64,000 nucleotides of DNA from contig OY970200.1 in assembly GCA_963708235.1 (NCBI GenBank), forward strand, positions 3,162,001 to 3,226,000, written 5' to 3'. A model generated the notes under the pieces. It saw only the letters and a list, made by a program, of their open reading frames with translations. It ran no database searches and was not told the DNA's origin. This document shows positions 39,996 to 49,851 of the stretch, in pieces. Numbering within the stretch: position 1 is the stretch's first letter; every line of letters starts with the position of its first letter. Origin of the DNA: G963708235 sp963708235 (GTDB taxonomy: Bacteria; Actinomycetota; Acidimicrobiia; Spongiisociales; UBA5794). The position numbers and the translations under genes were made by a program.

Positions 39996-41483
39996 ATGAG
40001 CCTGGTTCTCGGGATCGATTGCTCCACCACCGCCACCAAGGCGATCCTGGTGGATCGGAGCGGTGCGGTGTGCGGCGTCGGGACGTCGTCGTATGACTAC
40101 GACACTCCGCAACCCCTGTGGACCGAGCAGGATCCGACGGTGTGGTGGCACGCCGCCGCCGCCGCCATCCGGCAGGTGCTCGAAGCGGCGGGCGTCGACG
40201 GGTCCGAGGTCGACGCCGTCGGGCTCACCGGCCAGATGCACGGCTCGGTCCTGCTCGACGGCGAAGGCGAAGCGGTACGTCCCGCCATCCTGTGGAACGA
40301 CCAGCGCACCGGCGCCGAATGTGATGAGATCAGGCGACGGGTCGGCCGGGAACGGCTGATCGAGATCTCCGGCAATGATGCGCTGACCGGGTTCACCGCA
40401 CCGAAGCTGCTGTGGGTGCAACACCACGAACCCGAGGCCTGGGCCCGGGTCCGTCACATGCTTCTTCCCAAGGACTACCTGCGCTACCAGTTGACCGGAG
40501 ACCACGCCATCGATGTGGCCGACGGATCGGGGACGCTCCTGTTCGAGTTGGTGGCGCGGACCTGGTCCCCCGATCTGCTCGAGGCGCTCGACATCCCCTC
40601 TTCGATGGTCCCGCCGACGTTCGAGGGCCCGGAGGTCACGGGCACCCTCACCCCAGAGGCCGCCGCGGCGACCGGGCTGCGCACCGGAACCCCGGTGGTC
40701 GCCGGCGGCGGCGACCAGGCGGCGAACGCCGTCGGCGTCGGGGCCATCACTCCCGGTGTGGTGGCCGTATCGCTGGGAACATCCGGAGTGGTGTTCGCCA
40801 CCACCGCCGGACCGTCGATCGAAGCGGACGGGCGGGTCCACGCCTTCTGTCATGCCGTCCCCGATCGCTGGCACATGATGGGGGTGATGCTCTCGGCCGC
40901 CGGGAGCCTGCGCTGGCTCCGGGACTCGCTGGCACCGGGCACGGAGTTCGCCGATCTCGTGGCTCAGGCCGCAGACGTCCCGGCCGGGAGCGACGGGTTG
41001 CTGTTCCTCCCGTATCTGACCGGGGAGCGCACCCCACACCCCGACCCCTTGGCGCGGGGAGCGTTTGTCGGTCTCACCATCCGCCACGGACTGCCTCACC
41101 TGACCCGGGCAGTACTCGAGGGGGTCGCCTTCGGGCTCAAAGAGGGCCTCGATCTGATGGTGGCCTCGGGGTTGCCCCGACCCAACCAGCTCCGGATGTC
41201 GGGTGGAGGGGCCCGCAGCCCGCTGTGGCGCCAGATCCTCTCCGACGTCGTCGGCGCCGAGATCGTGATCCCCGACAGCGGGGAGGGCGCCGCCTTCGGT
41301 GCGGCATTGCTGGCCTCGGTGGGTGCCGGATGGTTCCACAACATCGAAGAGGCTTGCGCTCAGGGCGTCAACGTCGCTCCCGCAACGTCCCCCGGGATCG
41401 AGGCGCCCTCCTATGGCGAGTCGTACCAACGCTATCGGGAGCTCTACCCGGCACTCGCTCCCGTGTTCCACGCCACTCGCTGA
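39996..41483 (+). CDS. xylB: Xylulokinase
   Basis: A 495-residue FGGY-family kinase. LGIDCSTTATKAILVD (phosphate-1), VDAVGLTGQMHGSVLLD (the MHG typical of xylulokinase), AILWNDQRTGAEC, then VSLGTSGVVFAT and FLPYLTGERTPHPDP, and the C-terminal adenosine motif LRMSGGGARSPLWRQILSDV. It phosphorylates D-xylulose to xylulose 5-phosphate for the pentose-phosphate pathway. Last gene of the plus-strand operon. Confidence 0.95.
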   Translation: MSLVLGIDCSTTATKAILVDRSGAVCGVGTSSYDYDTPQPLWTEQDPTVWWHAAAAAIRQVLEAAGVDGSEVDAVGLTGQMHGSVLLDGEGEAVRPAILWNDQRTGAECDEIRRRVGRERLIEISGNDALTGFTAPKLLWVQHHEPEAWARVRHMLLPKDYLRYQLTGDHAIDVADGSGTLLFELVARTWSPDLLEALDIPSSMVPPTFEGPEVTGTLTPEAAAATGLRTGTPVVAGGGDQAANAVGVGAITPGVVAVSLGTSGVVFATTAGPSIEADGRVHAFCHAVPDRWHMMGVMLSAAGSLRWLRDSLAPGTEFADLVAQAADVPAGSDGLLFLPYLTGERTPHPDPLARGAFVGLTIRHGLPHLTRAVLEGVAFGLKEGLDLMVASGLPRPNQLRMSGGGARSPLWRQILSDVVGAEIVIPDSGEGAAFGAALLASVGAGWFHNIEEACAQGVNVAPATSPGIEAPSYGESYQRYRELYPALAPVFHATR

Positions 41484-41534
41484 TACGGACGCGCCTACCT
41501 GGCTGCCCGGGGCGGCACCGGGACCCGCAACTCC

Positions 41535-42053
41535 TCACAACCCGAAAGCAGCGGCGTATCGCACCACGCCCGCAGGGATGGGGGTGCCGTCGAGGGACAT
41601 CACCATCAGCGCCTCATCCGGTACCTCGAACGACACCGTCACCCCGTGCCCAGACGCGGTCCCGAACCCGAACCGCGGGTAGTACCCGGGATGGCCGAGC
41701 ACCACGGCGCTCGATTCGCCGAGCACCCGCGCTGCCTCCAAGGCGGCGGCGGTCAACGCTGTCCCGATGCCGCCGCCGTGCAACTCCGGGACGACCGCAA
41801 CCGGCGCCAGCGCCAGCGACCGCTGGTCACCGATGTGGCATCGAGTCAACAATGCATGCCCCACCACTCGCCCGTCGTCGACGGCCACCCAGGAAAGCTC
41901 GTCGACCCAGGCCGACTCGAGACGCAGACGGTCGACGAGATCAGCCTCCTCGGCCGTGGGAAACGCCGCCAGATGCACCTCCCGCACCGAACGAGCATCC
42001 CCCGGCAACTCGAGGCGAATGATCACGCCGTCGGCATGTGCACTGTGGTCCAT
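41535..42053 (-). CDS. GNAT N-acetyltransferase, YhbS-like
   Basis: A 172-residue acetyltransferase: VIIRLELPGDARSVREVHLAAF at the N-terminus, LALAPVAVVPELHGGGIGTALT as the acetyl-CoA site (R/Q-x-x-G-x-G/A variant), and SSAVVLGHPGYYPRFGFGTA, the GxxxYYxRFGF signature of the YhbS group. Convergent with xylB. The substrate is unknown. Confidence 0.9.
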   Translation of the reverse strand: MDHSAHADGVIIRLELPGDARSVREVHLAAFPTAEEADLVDRLRLESAWVDELSWVAVDDGRVVGHALLTRCHIGDQRSLALAPVAVVPELHGGGIGTALTAAALEAARVLGESSAVVLGHPGYYPRFGFGTASGHGVTVSFEVPDEALMVMSLDGTPIPAGVVRYAAAFGL

Positions 42054-42322
42054 CGGTACCTCAACTTGTCAGGGTCGACCGGTCGCTTTCCGTCATCCTT
42101 GCCAATTCATGGTGTGCATGTGAACCAACGCACGGTCAAGTCGCCCATCCCGGCCCCAGGGGCTCGAGGACACTTCAAGGGGCGGGTCTTGACTCCGCGC
42201 CCCGCCCCGGTATGAGTCCCCTGGAGTGGTGAGTTTCGGGGAGCGGTTGGTCCACTGGGTGGTGGGCCACCGGTGTGATGCTTGGTGTGTACGTCCAGGT
42301 GCACAGCAAGTAGATCACACCG

Positions 42323-42382
42323 ATGGCCCTGTCCGATTCTGCCCTATCTGAATTGTTGGATGCGCTTCGTGTCGGTAGCGGC
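42323..42382 (+). pseudogene. Truncated start of an IS256-family transposase
   Basis: The first residues, MALSDSALSELLDALRVG, closely resemble the conserved N-terminus of actinobacterial IS256-type transposases. After about 20 codons the frame runs into GC-rich repeat sequence, and no DDE domain follows. Upstream, 42240-42322 (TGGGTGGTGGGCCACCGG, GTGTGATGCTTGGTGTG) may be the IS left end. It is a dead IS remnant cut by the repeat cluster. Confidence 0.65.
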
Positions 42383-42880
42383 ACGGGGCGGGGAGGGCCG
42401 GAAGGGGGCCTTCAGTGCCGGATCTCGTGCCATCTCCGCCTCCAGAGGACGCGACGACCTGGCAACGAGCTCCCCTTCTCGATCTACCCATCCGCAGCTT
42501 CTCCCTCGGCCCTCCCCGCTGCGCTCAGCGTCCGCAAGCGTCCGCTGCACCCCGCCCCGTGTACGGCCGTGGATGTTCCTTCTTGGCCCTCCCCGCTGCG
42601 CTCAGCGTCCGCAAGCGTCCGCTGCACCCCGCCCCGTGTACGGCCGTGGATGTTCCTTCTTGGCCCTCCCCGCTGCGCTCAGCGTCCGCAAGCGTCCGCT
42701 GCACCCCGCCCCGTGTACGGCCGTGGATGTTCCTTCTTGGCCCTCCCCGCCCCGGGGGGCGGGATGCCTCCGAGGCTTTGGGAGGAGGTGGGGCGGGGCG
42801 CGACGTCTGCGTCCTGTGTGGGTCAGCGTGTCGCCTGCGGGCGGGCGAGGGAGTGCGGCAACGCACCCCGGACAGACGTT
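42380..42880. repeat. Repeat cluster B with a 3 x 77-bp tandem array
   Basis: From 42508 a 77-bp unit (GGCCCTCCCCGCTGCGCTCA, GCGTCCGCAAGCGTCCGCTG, CACCCCGCCCCGTGTACGGC, CGTGGATGTTCCTTCTT) repeats without change at 42508, 42585 and 42662. A fourth start at 42739 continues into GCGGGATGCCTCCGAGG and GGGGCGGGGCGCGACG, words of the dispersed family. There are no unique spacers. No supported gene occupies 42383-42966. Confidence 0.9.
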
Positions 42881-42966
42881 GATGGGCGACGATCACGCGC
42901 GATGCCTGGCCGAAATCACAGCGGCGACACCGCCGCTACCGCCTCCTGCCGAGGATTCGTCGGAAC

Positions 42967-44907
42967 TCACCACAGATCGACCGACGGGGCATCGGCTTGT
43001 TCCGGTTCGCACAGCCAGTCCCTGATCCGCAACGTGGCTTCGACGTCGTTGCGGTTGTAGGCGAGCAACCACGACCTGGCGGTTGCTCGATCGTCCGCAG
43101 ACGCCTGGGCGTCGGTAGCGACCGCCCGGTAGGTCATCGAGATGCTGCCGCCGGCGTCGTCGGCATCCCAGGCGAATCCGGCGAGCGGCGCCACCGCCTT
43201 GAGACCGACCGAACCGCCGCTGGTCCACTGTGTCTTGAACACCTGATAGAGATCCACCCACTCGTCGCTCGAGGTGAATTCGACGATGGCGGCGTTGGCC
43301 GCTTCGTCGCTGCGGGTGATCCGGAGCATCTCGCCCTTCTCGGCGCCCTCGTGCCAGCAGTACACCCGGACGGTGACACCGGCGAGCTTCGCCGCCTGCC
43401 GGATCTGGCTTAGCCACCCCCAGAACGCATCGAACACGTTGCGCTCGGTGGACTCGTCGAGGACGGTCCAGCCCGCAAAGGGGTGGTATCCCGGGTCGAC
43501 GAGACCCGATCCGGACCGGTCGGTGACCAGCGCCCCCCACAGGTAGACCCTGCCGGTGATGTCGTTCTCCATATCGATGTCGATCTCGAGATCCGCTCTC
43601 GGGGTCTGCACCGTGTCGACCCAGGGCCAGCGGTAGACGGCGAGCTTGCCCAGCGCCGCCCGGGCGTTGACGATGTCGACCGGCGCCGACCGGGGCAGGT
43701 CGACAATGGCGGGATCGATCGCCAGGCCGGCGATCTCCCCGGCCGTACCCAACCGGGCCCGGGCAAGCGCCGCCTGTTGCGCTGTGGCGCCCCCGTCCAC
43801 CAGGGTGACCGCCGGCGTATCGGGGGGAACCGCTGCGGCTTGTCCGGCGAGAGTCGGGACGTCGATCCCGGCGGCGTGGAGCGTCGCCACCCGATGGCTC
43901 ACCCCGGCGAGCTGGTCACGGGTGCGGATCCCCGCCTCCCGGTAGCTGCGCCAACCCGCATACCGGACCCCGGGGACAAGACTCACATCGCCAGGCCCTG
44001 CGGTGAGTAACGGACCACAGTGGCCGACCCAGGGACACGTCGCACACTCCCAGCACTGCATCGGTTCGACGAGCAGCTCCGCTCCGGCGACACCGTCGAC
44101 GACCCGTTGCGCCTCGGCTGCGATGTCGAGCCGGAAGTCGAACTCGAAATCGTAGATCTCCATGGTGGAACGCTGCCTGGCGGCGTGCGGGCCGGTCGAG
44201 CGGGTGCGCCACATCTCTGCGTCGAGCCGGTACCAGACGACGATCCGTTGCTTCCCGATGATGCCGCCCCAGTCGCCATCGGCGGCGTGGCCGACGGCCT
44301 CCAGCATCCGCCGGTAGTGGGCAAGTTGGAGGGCGTCCCCGCGGTGGGGCCGCAGCACACGCTGCGTCACCAGCGATGCCGCCTCCGGACTCGGGTCGGC
44401 CAGTGACGACACGCTCATTTCCGGGGCCGGCTCGTCGTCACCGACACCCTCCCGACCGGTCTCGCTGCCGCGGTCGTCGATGACCGTGACGGTGAGGTGG
44501 TGCTTGATGTCGACGGTGACATACCCGGCACGACCTTGATCGGTGTCGGTCGACCGGACCAGGAGATCGGGCTCACCCACGCGGCGCCCCGCCTCGTCGA
44601 GTGGGAGCCGGCCCCCGACGACCACCGGCGCACCGCTTCGCATCGCCCGTAGCGTCTCCTCTTCCTTTGCCGAGGCACCGAGACCGGCATCGATGAAGAC
44701 CCAGGAGGGCCGGGCGACAGATCGGAGTTCGGCGACGACGTCGTCTTCGAAGCGATTGCCCTCATCCCGGCGCTGCTGGACATCCACCGGGACCGCAACC
44801 GTCGGTTCAGCGGGCAGAACGACGTCCCACTGCACCCGGACCGGACACCGCCTGGCGGCGGATCCGCCGAGGGGTGGCACCGTCCGCACATCAGATTGAG
44901 TGGCCAC
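42967..44907 (-). CDS. TM0106-like RecB-family nuclease with RNase H-like C-terminus
   Basis: A 646-residue protein. The N-terminal half is a PD-(D/E)xK nuclease: the E in EGNRFEDDVV, GEPDLLVR and VTVDIKHH give the D...D-x-K core, and CWECATCPWVGHC is a Cys cluster suited to a 4Fe-4S site. A helix-hairpin region follows (SYREAGIRTRDQLAGV). The C-terminal part (ADLEIDIDMEND, RNVFDAFWGWLSQIRQAAKL, LLAYNRNDVEATLRIRDWL) is an RNase H-like exonuclease domain. Family members are thought to act in nucleic-acid repair. GTG 44907 has AGGAGG 9-10 nt upstream. Confidence 0.85.
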   Translation of the reverse strand: MATQSDVRTVPPLGGSAARRCPVRVQWDVVLPAEPTVAVPVDVQQRRDEGNRFEDDVVAELRSVARPSWVFIDAGLGASAKEEETLRAMRSGAPVVVGGRLPLDEAGRRVGEPDLLVRSTDTDQGRAGYVTVDIKHHLTVTVIDDRGSETGREGVGDDEPAPEMSVSSLADPSPEAASLVTQRVLRPHRGDALQLAHYRRMLEAVGHAADGDWGGIIGKQRIVVWYRLDAEMWRTRSTGPHAARQRSTMEIYDFEFDFRLDIAAEAQRVVDGVAGAELLVEPMQCWECATCPWVGHCGPLLTAGPGDVSLVPGVRYAGWRSYREAGIRTRDQLAGVSHRVATLHAAGIDVPTLAGQAAAVPPDTPAVTLVDGGATAQQAALARARLGTAGEIAGLAIDPAIVDLPRSAPVDIVNARAALGKLAVYRWPWVDTVQTPRADLEIDIDMENDITGRVYLWGALVTDRSGSGLVDPGYHPFAGWTVLDESTERNVFDAFWGWLSQIRQAAKLAGVTVRVYCWHEGAEKGEMLRITRSDEAANAAIVEFTSSDEWVDLYQVFKTQWTSGGSVGLKAVAPLAGFAWDADDAGGSISMTYRAVATDAQASADDRATARSWLLAYNRNDVEATLRIRDWLCEPEQADAPSVDLW

Positions 44908-45002
44908 CAACGTCCCTCCTGTCAGCCGCAGTTCACGCGCCCTGCTCCCGGCAACCTACCTGGGGGGTGTGACATCACCCCACCGTTCCGGGGTGCGTGC
45001 CG

Positions 45003-48000
45003 TCAGACCAGCAGGCTGCGGATCTGGCGGATGGCGACCACCAGCCCGGAGATGTCATCGACGCCGTCGAGGGAGAGCGATCGGAGCATCCGGGTGAGCC
45101 GTTCCCGCACCGGGGTCCGCGCTTCGACGTATGTGGCAAGCGCCTCGTCGGCAGGCAGGGTCCCGGTCTCCACCAGCACCCGCTCGGCGAGCTGACGTCG
45201 CAGGGTGACCACATCGTCCGCCACCGCCTGGGTGGCGCCCCGCTGCCACCGGTTGCTCGCCGGCACCCTGGCCAGCTCGTCCTCGAGCCAGTTGATCTGG
45301 AAGGCGGGGCCGACCCCGAGGAAGATCCTCGCCACATGCGCCAATGAGTATCCGGTGCGGTGGGCGAGGTCGATGATGTCCGGGGCATGAACCAGCTCAT
45401 CGGCGTACACATGCCGGCGAGCGATGTCGCCCGGGACGCCGCGGGCGATCCATTCCTCGATGAGCGCCTCTCGCTCCTCGCCCCATCCGGAAGGGCCGAG
45501 GTGCTCGATCGAAGCCGCCAACTCGCGGAAGGCGGCCTGGGTGGGCTCGACCACCCGGTCCAGCGCCTCGGTCGGCGAGGTGTTGAGATGCCAGCGGGTG
45601 ACGGCCTCGACCAACCGGTCGATACCGCCGAGCAACTCCCTCTCGACCTCGGCGGGGAGCGTGCCGCTGAGCTCCTCCACCTGTGCCCACCGTTCGGTGG
45701 CGTCGGTGACGGACCGGGCGATGTGATAGGCCCGCACCACCCGCGCCGGGCTGGAGGCGGTGTCGACCATGAGCCGGGTCACGAAGGTGATGCCTTCGGC
45801 GTTGACCACCTGGTTGGCGAGCAGGGTGGCGATCAGCTCACGGCGCAGCGGATGCTCCGGGATCAGGTGTCCGAAGCGCTCGACCACCGGCGCCGGGAAG
45901 TAGTCGAACAGTTCGCTGTCGAATTCTCCGGAATCGGGGAGGTCGGACGCCAGCAGCCAGTCCCGGAGCTGCCGCTTGGCGTAGGCGAGCAGGACCGCAA
46001 GCTCCGGGCTGGTGAGACCGAGACCGGCCCGGGTGCGCTCTCCCATCTCCTCACTCGAAGGCAGTCGCTCGATGTGGCGCACCAGCAGTCCCTTGGACTC
46101 GAGCACCATCATCAGGTCCTCGTGGGCGTCGAGACGGATGCGCGACTTGGCGGCGGCCTGCGCCAGGATCTGTGCCTGGAGGAAGTTGTCGTACAGGATC
46201 GCCCGCACCACGTCGTCGCTGACCGACGCAATGAGCTCATCGCGGCCCCGACGATCCAGTTCCCCGCGTTCCTCGGCCAGCCCGAGGAGGATCTTGAGGT
46301 TGACCTCACGGTCGGAACAGTTGACCCCGCCGGAGTTGTCGATGAAGTCGGTGTTGATCCGACCCCCCTTGGTGGCGAACTCGATCCGACCCGGTTGGGT
46401 CAGCCCGAGGTTGCCGCCCTCACCCACCACCTTGCACCGCATCTCGATGGCGTCGACCCGTACGGCATCGTTGACCCGGTCACCGACCTGCTCGTGGGTC
46501 TCGTGGGTAGCTTTGACATAGGTACCGATCCCGCCATTCCACAACAGATCGACCGGCGAGCGGAGGATCGCCTGGATCACCTCGTCGGGTGTAAGTCTGG
46601 TGGGTCCGTCGAGCCCGAGAACCGGCGCCGCTTCCGCCGAGATTTCGATCAGCTTCGACTCGCGGGACCACACCCCTCCCCCGGCGGAGATGAGCGCCGG
46701 ATCGTAGTCCTGCCACGACGAGCGGGGAAGATCGAACAGCCGGCGGCGTTCCGCAAACGCCAGCGCCGCATCGGGGTCGGGGTCGATGAAGATGTCGCGG
46801 TGATCGAAGGCGGCCACGAGCCGCAACTTCGGCGAGTAGAGCATGCCGTTGCCGAAGACATCGCCGGACATGTCGCCGATGCCGACCACCGAGATCGGAT
46901 CGACCATCGGGTCGAGCCCCATCTCGCGCAGATGCCACCGCACCGATTCCCAGGCGCCCCGGGCGGTGATCCCGAGCACTTTGTGGTCGTAGCCGGCGGA
47001 CCCTCCGGAGGCGAAGGCGTCGCCCAACCAGAATCCGTATTCGGCGGCGATGGCGTTGGCGGTGTCGGAGAAGGCGGCCGTGCCCTTGTCGGCGGCGACG
47101 ACGAGATAGGGGTCGTCCTCGTCGTGGACGACGACATCGGCGGGGTGGACCACCTCGCCCCCAACCAGGTTGTCGGTGACATCGAGCAACCCACCGATGA
47201 ACTTGACGTAGCCGGCGAGCACCGCCTCACCCACCTGTGACGGATCGGCGGGACTCTGCCGCAACACGAACCCGCCCTTCGAGCCGGTCGGGACGATCAC
47301 CGCATTCTTGGTCATCTGCGCCTTCATCAGACCCAGCACCTCGGTGCGGTAGTCCTCCCTGCGGGTCGACCAGCGCAGCCCGCCGCGGGCGACCTTGCCA
47401 CCACGCAGGTGGATGCCCTCGACCGCCGGGTCGTAGACGAAGATCTCGTACAGCGGCGCCGGCATCGGCATCCCCGGAACGTCGACCGAGCGGAACTTGA
47501 AGCTCAGACAGCGCCGCTCCGGCCGGAACGTGTTGGTCCGGACCGTGGCCATGATCAGTCCGAGCAGGGCGCGCAGGATGCGGTCCTCGTCGAGCGATCG
47601 GACCGAATCGAGCTGACGTTCGATGCGTGCGACGACTTCATGGCCCGGACCGGGAGTGGGGTGGTTCGGGTCGAAACGGGTCTCGAAGAGGTCGATGAGA
47701 TCGGCGGCGATCTCGGGGTGGGCGGCGCAGACATCATTGATGTACTGGGCGGTGAAGCCGGGGCGGACCCGTCGCCAATAGGTGCGGTAGGCCCGCAGGA
47801 TCCGCACCTGCCGATAGGTGAGGTCGGTGGTGATGACCAGACGGTTGAGCGAGTCCGATTCGGCCCGCCCGTCGAGGATGGCGGCGACGGTCTCGGCGAC
47901 CCGTTCGGCACAGCGGCCCAGCCCGAGCATCTCGCCGGATGCGTCCTGCACACCGAAGTCGTGGATGACGATGTCCTCGGTGGTGACGAGCCGGGTCGGG

Positions 48001-49799
48001 ACCTCCTCCACCACCCGCAGCCCCAACGCTTCGAGGGTGGGCATCACCTCGGACAGCATCAGCTTCCCATCGGCCTTGTACACCGCCAGCCGGGTGAGAC
48101 GCTCGTCGCCCGTGGTCTCGTTCTGGAGCCCGACCACGAAGCGACCCCCGCTGTCGGCAAGCTCCTGCAGCCGGAGGATGTCTCCCAGCACGAGGTCGGT
48201 GGGCACCGAGTTGCGGTAGTACTCGGGGAACTCCGGCCCCCACCTGGCGGCCAGCTCGGCGCCGGTGTCGGCCCCGTACTCGGCCATCATCAGCTCGGAG
48301 ATGCGTTCCTCCCAGGTGCGGGTGATCGCCAGCACCTCGGCTTCCAGCTCGCCGTGGCCCACTCCGACGGCTTCGCTGTCGGAGACCCACACGGTGAAAT
48401 GGAGGCGCGCCGTGTCGGTCTCCCCGAGGGCGAGGCGGTAGTCGATCGACGTGCCGTTGAGGCGTTCGAGGAAGAGGTCCTGGAGTTGGCGTCGCACGTT
48501 GGCGTCGAACCGATCGCGCGGCATCACCACCAGCAGCGAGACGCTGCGCTGCAGCAGGTCGCGGCGCACGAAGAGACGCACCTGCTCGCGCTCCTGCAAC
48601 TCGACCAACCCCACCATGGAACGACGGATGTCCTCGGTGGGTGTGGAGAACAGCTCGTCCTTGGGGAAGCTCTCGAAGAGCTGGACCAGCTCCTTGTAGT
48701 AGTGCGAGCCTTCCATGGTGTCCTCGGCCTCGAGGATCTGCTCGAGCTTCGAACGAAGAATCGGAATCTGCCGCACCGGAGTCATGTAGGCCTTCGAGGC
48801 GAACAGACCGAGCAGCCGGGCTTCGCCGAGCACCTCGCCATCGGGTCCGATCCGTCGTACGCCGATGTAATCCATCTTGGCGCGGCGGTGGACCCGGGAG
48901 AGCCGGTTGGTCTTGGTGATAACCACCAGTTGCCCGCCCTCGTAGCGGGTGCGCAGTTCGGGGCTCATGTCGTCGAGCAGCACCGGTTTCGAGTACGCCG
49001 ACCGGTCCGAGCGGCGCAGGATGCCGAGCCCGGTGTCGGCGTCGACGACGACGGCCCGGCCTTCGGGCGAGTCGACGATGGAGTACTCGCGGTAGCCGAG
49101 AAACACGAAGTTCATGTCGAGCAGCCATTCGCAGAATGCGACCGCCTCGGCGATGTCCGCCTGCGGGTAGCGCGCCGCGCTGTCACGCACGATCCTGATC
49201 ATCCGGTAGACGGCGCCCTGCATCTGCTCGAAATCGGTGACGGCGTTTCGCACGTCGCGCAGCACGATCCGTAGCGCCGCTTCGAGGTCCTCGATCTCGT
49301 CGGGAGTGAGGGTGCGGCCCAGCTCGATGTGCTGGAGCGATTCGCGGATCGAGGTTGCTCTCGTCGACAAGATCTCGACGATCCGCCCGTCATGAGCACG
49401 TTGGATACCGAGAACGGGATGGAAGACCCGGCTGACCTGATACCCCTTGCCCTGGATCTCGTTGGTGAGCGAGTCGACGAGGAAGGACATGTCGGGGCAG
49501 ATCACCTCGACCACGGTGCCACCGGTGGTGTAGCCGTGGTCGGCGACGGTCGGGGTGTATACCCGGACCTCGGGGGTGGCGCCGTCGTGGCGATCGGCGA
49601 ACTCGAACAGCGACTGCACCTGGGCGATGATCGCTTCGTCGCTGTGGGACTCGAGGTACTCGAGGGGTACCCGGTTCAGGTAGCGACGGGCGAACTCGGA
49701 GACCACTGCAGCGTCACCTGAAGCTGAGTCAGCGATACGTTCGGCGAGTGCCGAGACGGCAAGATCGTGCGGTTCGAGGGCCCCGGCCACCGTGCTCAT
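45003..49799 (-). CDS. gdh: Large NAD-specific glutamate dehydrogenase (GDH180 type)
   Basis: A 1598-residue enzyme, the usual length for the 180-kDa NAD-GDH class. The N-terminal regulatory part contains ACT-like segments. The catalytic domain shows RGGKVARGGLRWSTRREDYR, TEVLGLMKAQMTKNAVIVPT and GSKGGFVL (catalytic Lys region), then SVVGIGDMSGDVFGNGML for NAD binding and CKVVGEGGNLGLTQPGRIEF. A long helical C-terminal domain follows. The true start is ATG 49799; the frame runs on upstream without coding character. It oxidises glutamate to 2-oxoglutarate. It matters here because the short GDH at 19741 is frameshifted. Confidence 0.95.
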   Translation of the reverse strand: MSTVAGALEPHDLAVSALAERIADSASGDAAVVSEFARRYLNRVPLEYLESHSDEAIIAQVQSLFEFADRHDGATPEVRVYTPTVADHGYTTGGTVVEVICPDMSFLVDSLTNEIQGKGYQVSRVFHPVLGIQRAHDGRIVEILSTRATSIRESLQHIELGRTLTPDEIEDLEAALRIVLRDVRNAVTDFEQMQGAVYRMIRIVRDSAARYPQADIAEAVAFCEWLLDMNFVFLGYREYSIVDSPEGRAVVVDADTGLGILRRSDRSAYSKPVLLDDMSPELRTRYEGGQLVVITKTNRLSRVHRRAKMDYIGVRRIGPDGEVLGEARLLGLFASKAYMTPVRQIPILRSKLEQILEAEDTMEGSHYYKELVQLFESFPKDELFSTPTEDIRRSMVGLVELQEREQVRLFVRRDLLQRSVSLLVVMPRDRFDANVRRQLQDLFLERLNGTSIDYRLALGETDTARLHFTVWVSDSEAVGVGHGELEAEVLAITRTWEERISELMMAEYGADTGAELAARWGPEFPEYYRNSVPTDLVLGDILRLQELADSGGRFVVGLQNETTGDERLTRLAVYKADGKLMLSEVMPTLEALGLRVVEEVPTRLVTTEDIVIHDFGVQDASGEMLGLGRCAERVAETVAAILDGRAESDSLNRLVITTDLTYRQVRILRAYRTYWRRVRPGFTAQYINDVCAAHPEIAADLIDLFETRFDPNHPTPGPGHEVVARIERQLDSVRSLDEDRILRALLGLIMATVRTNTFRPERRCLSFKFRSVDVPGMPMPAPLYEIFVYDPAVEGIHLRGGKVARGGLRWSTRREDYRTEVLGLMKAQMTKNAVIVPTGSKGGFVLRQSPADPSQVGEAVLAGYVKFIGGLLDVTDNLVGGEVVHPADVVVHDEDDPYLVVAADKGTAAFSDTANAIAAEYGFWLGDAFASGGSAGYDHKVLGITARGAWESVRWHLREMGLDPMVDPISVVGIGDMSGDVFGNGMLYSPKLRLVAAFDHRDIFIDPDPDAALAFAERRRLFDLPRSSWQDYDPALISAGGGVWSRESKLIEISAEAAPVLGLDGPTRLTPDEVIQAILRSPVDLLWNGGIGTYVKATHETHEQVGDRVNDAVRVDAIEMRCKVVGEGGNLGLTQPGRIEFATKGGRINTDFIDNSGGVNCSDREVNLKILLGLAEERGELDRRGRDELIASVSDDVVRAILYDNFLQAQILAQAAAKSRIRLDAHEDLMMVLESKGLLVRHIERLPSSEEMGERTRAGLGLTSPELAVLLAYAKRQLRDWLLASDLPDSGEFDSELFDYFPAPVVERFGHLIPEHPLRRELIATLLANQVVNAEGITFVTRLMVDTASSPARVVRAYHIARSVTDATERWAQVEELSGTLPAEVERELLGGIDRLVEAVTRWHLNTSPTEALDRVVEPTQAAFRELAASIEHLGPSGWGEEREALIEEWIARGVPGDIARRHVYADELVHAPDIIDLAHRTGYSLAHVARIFLGVGPAFQINWLEDELARVPASNRWQRGATQAVADDVVTLRRQLAERVLVETGTLPADEALATYVEARTPVRERLTRMLRSLSLDGVDDISGLVVAIRQIRSLLV

Positions 49800-49851
49800 G
49801 AATTCCCAGGATACCCACTTGGAGCGACGGCTCGTTTGATCTCCCCGGGGG

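Noticed and set aside
45360..49274. Two long plus-strand frames (626 and 621 codons) opposite the large GDH
   Set aside because: GC-rich antisense shadows of a full-length conserved enzyme.
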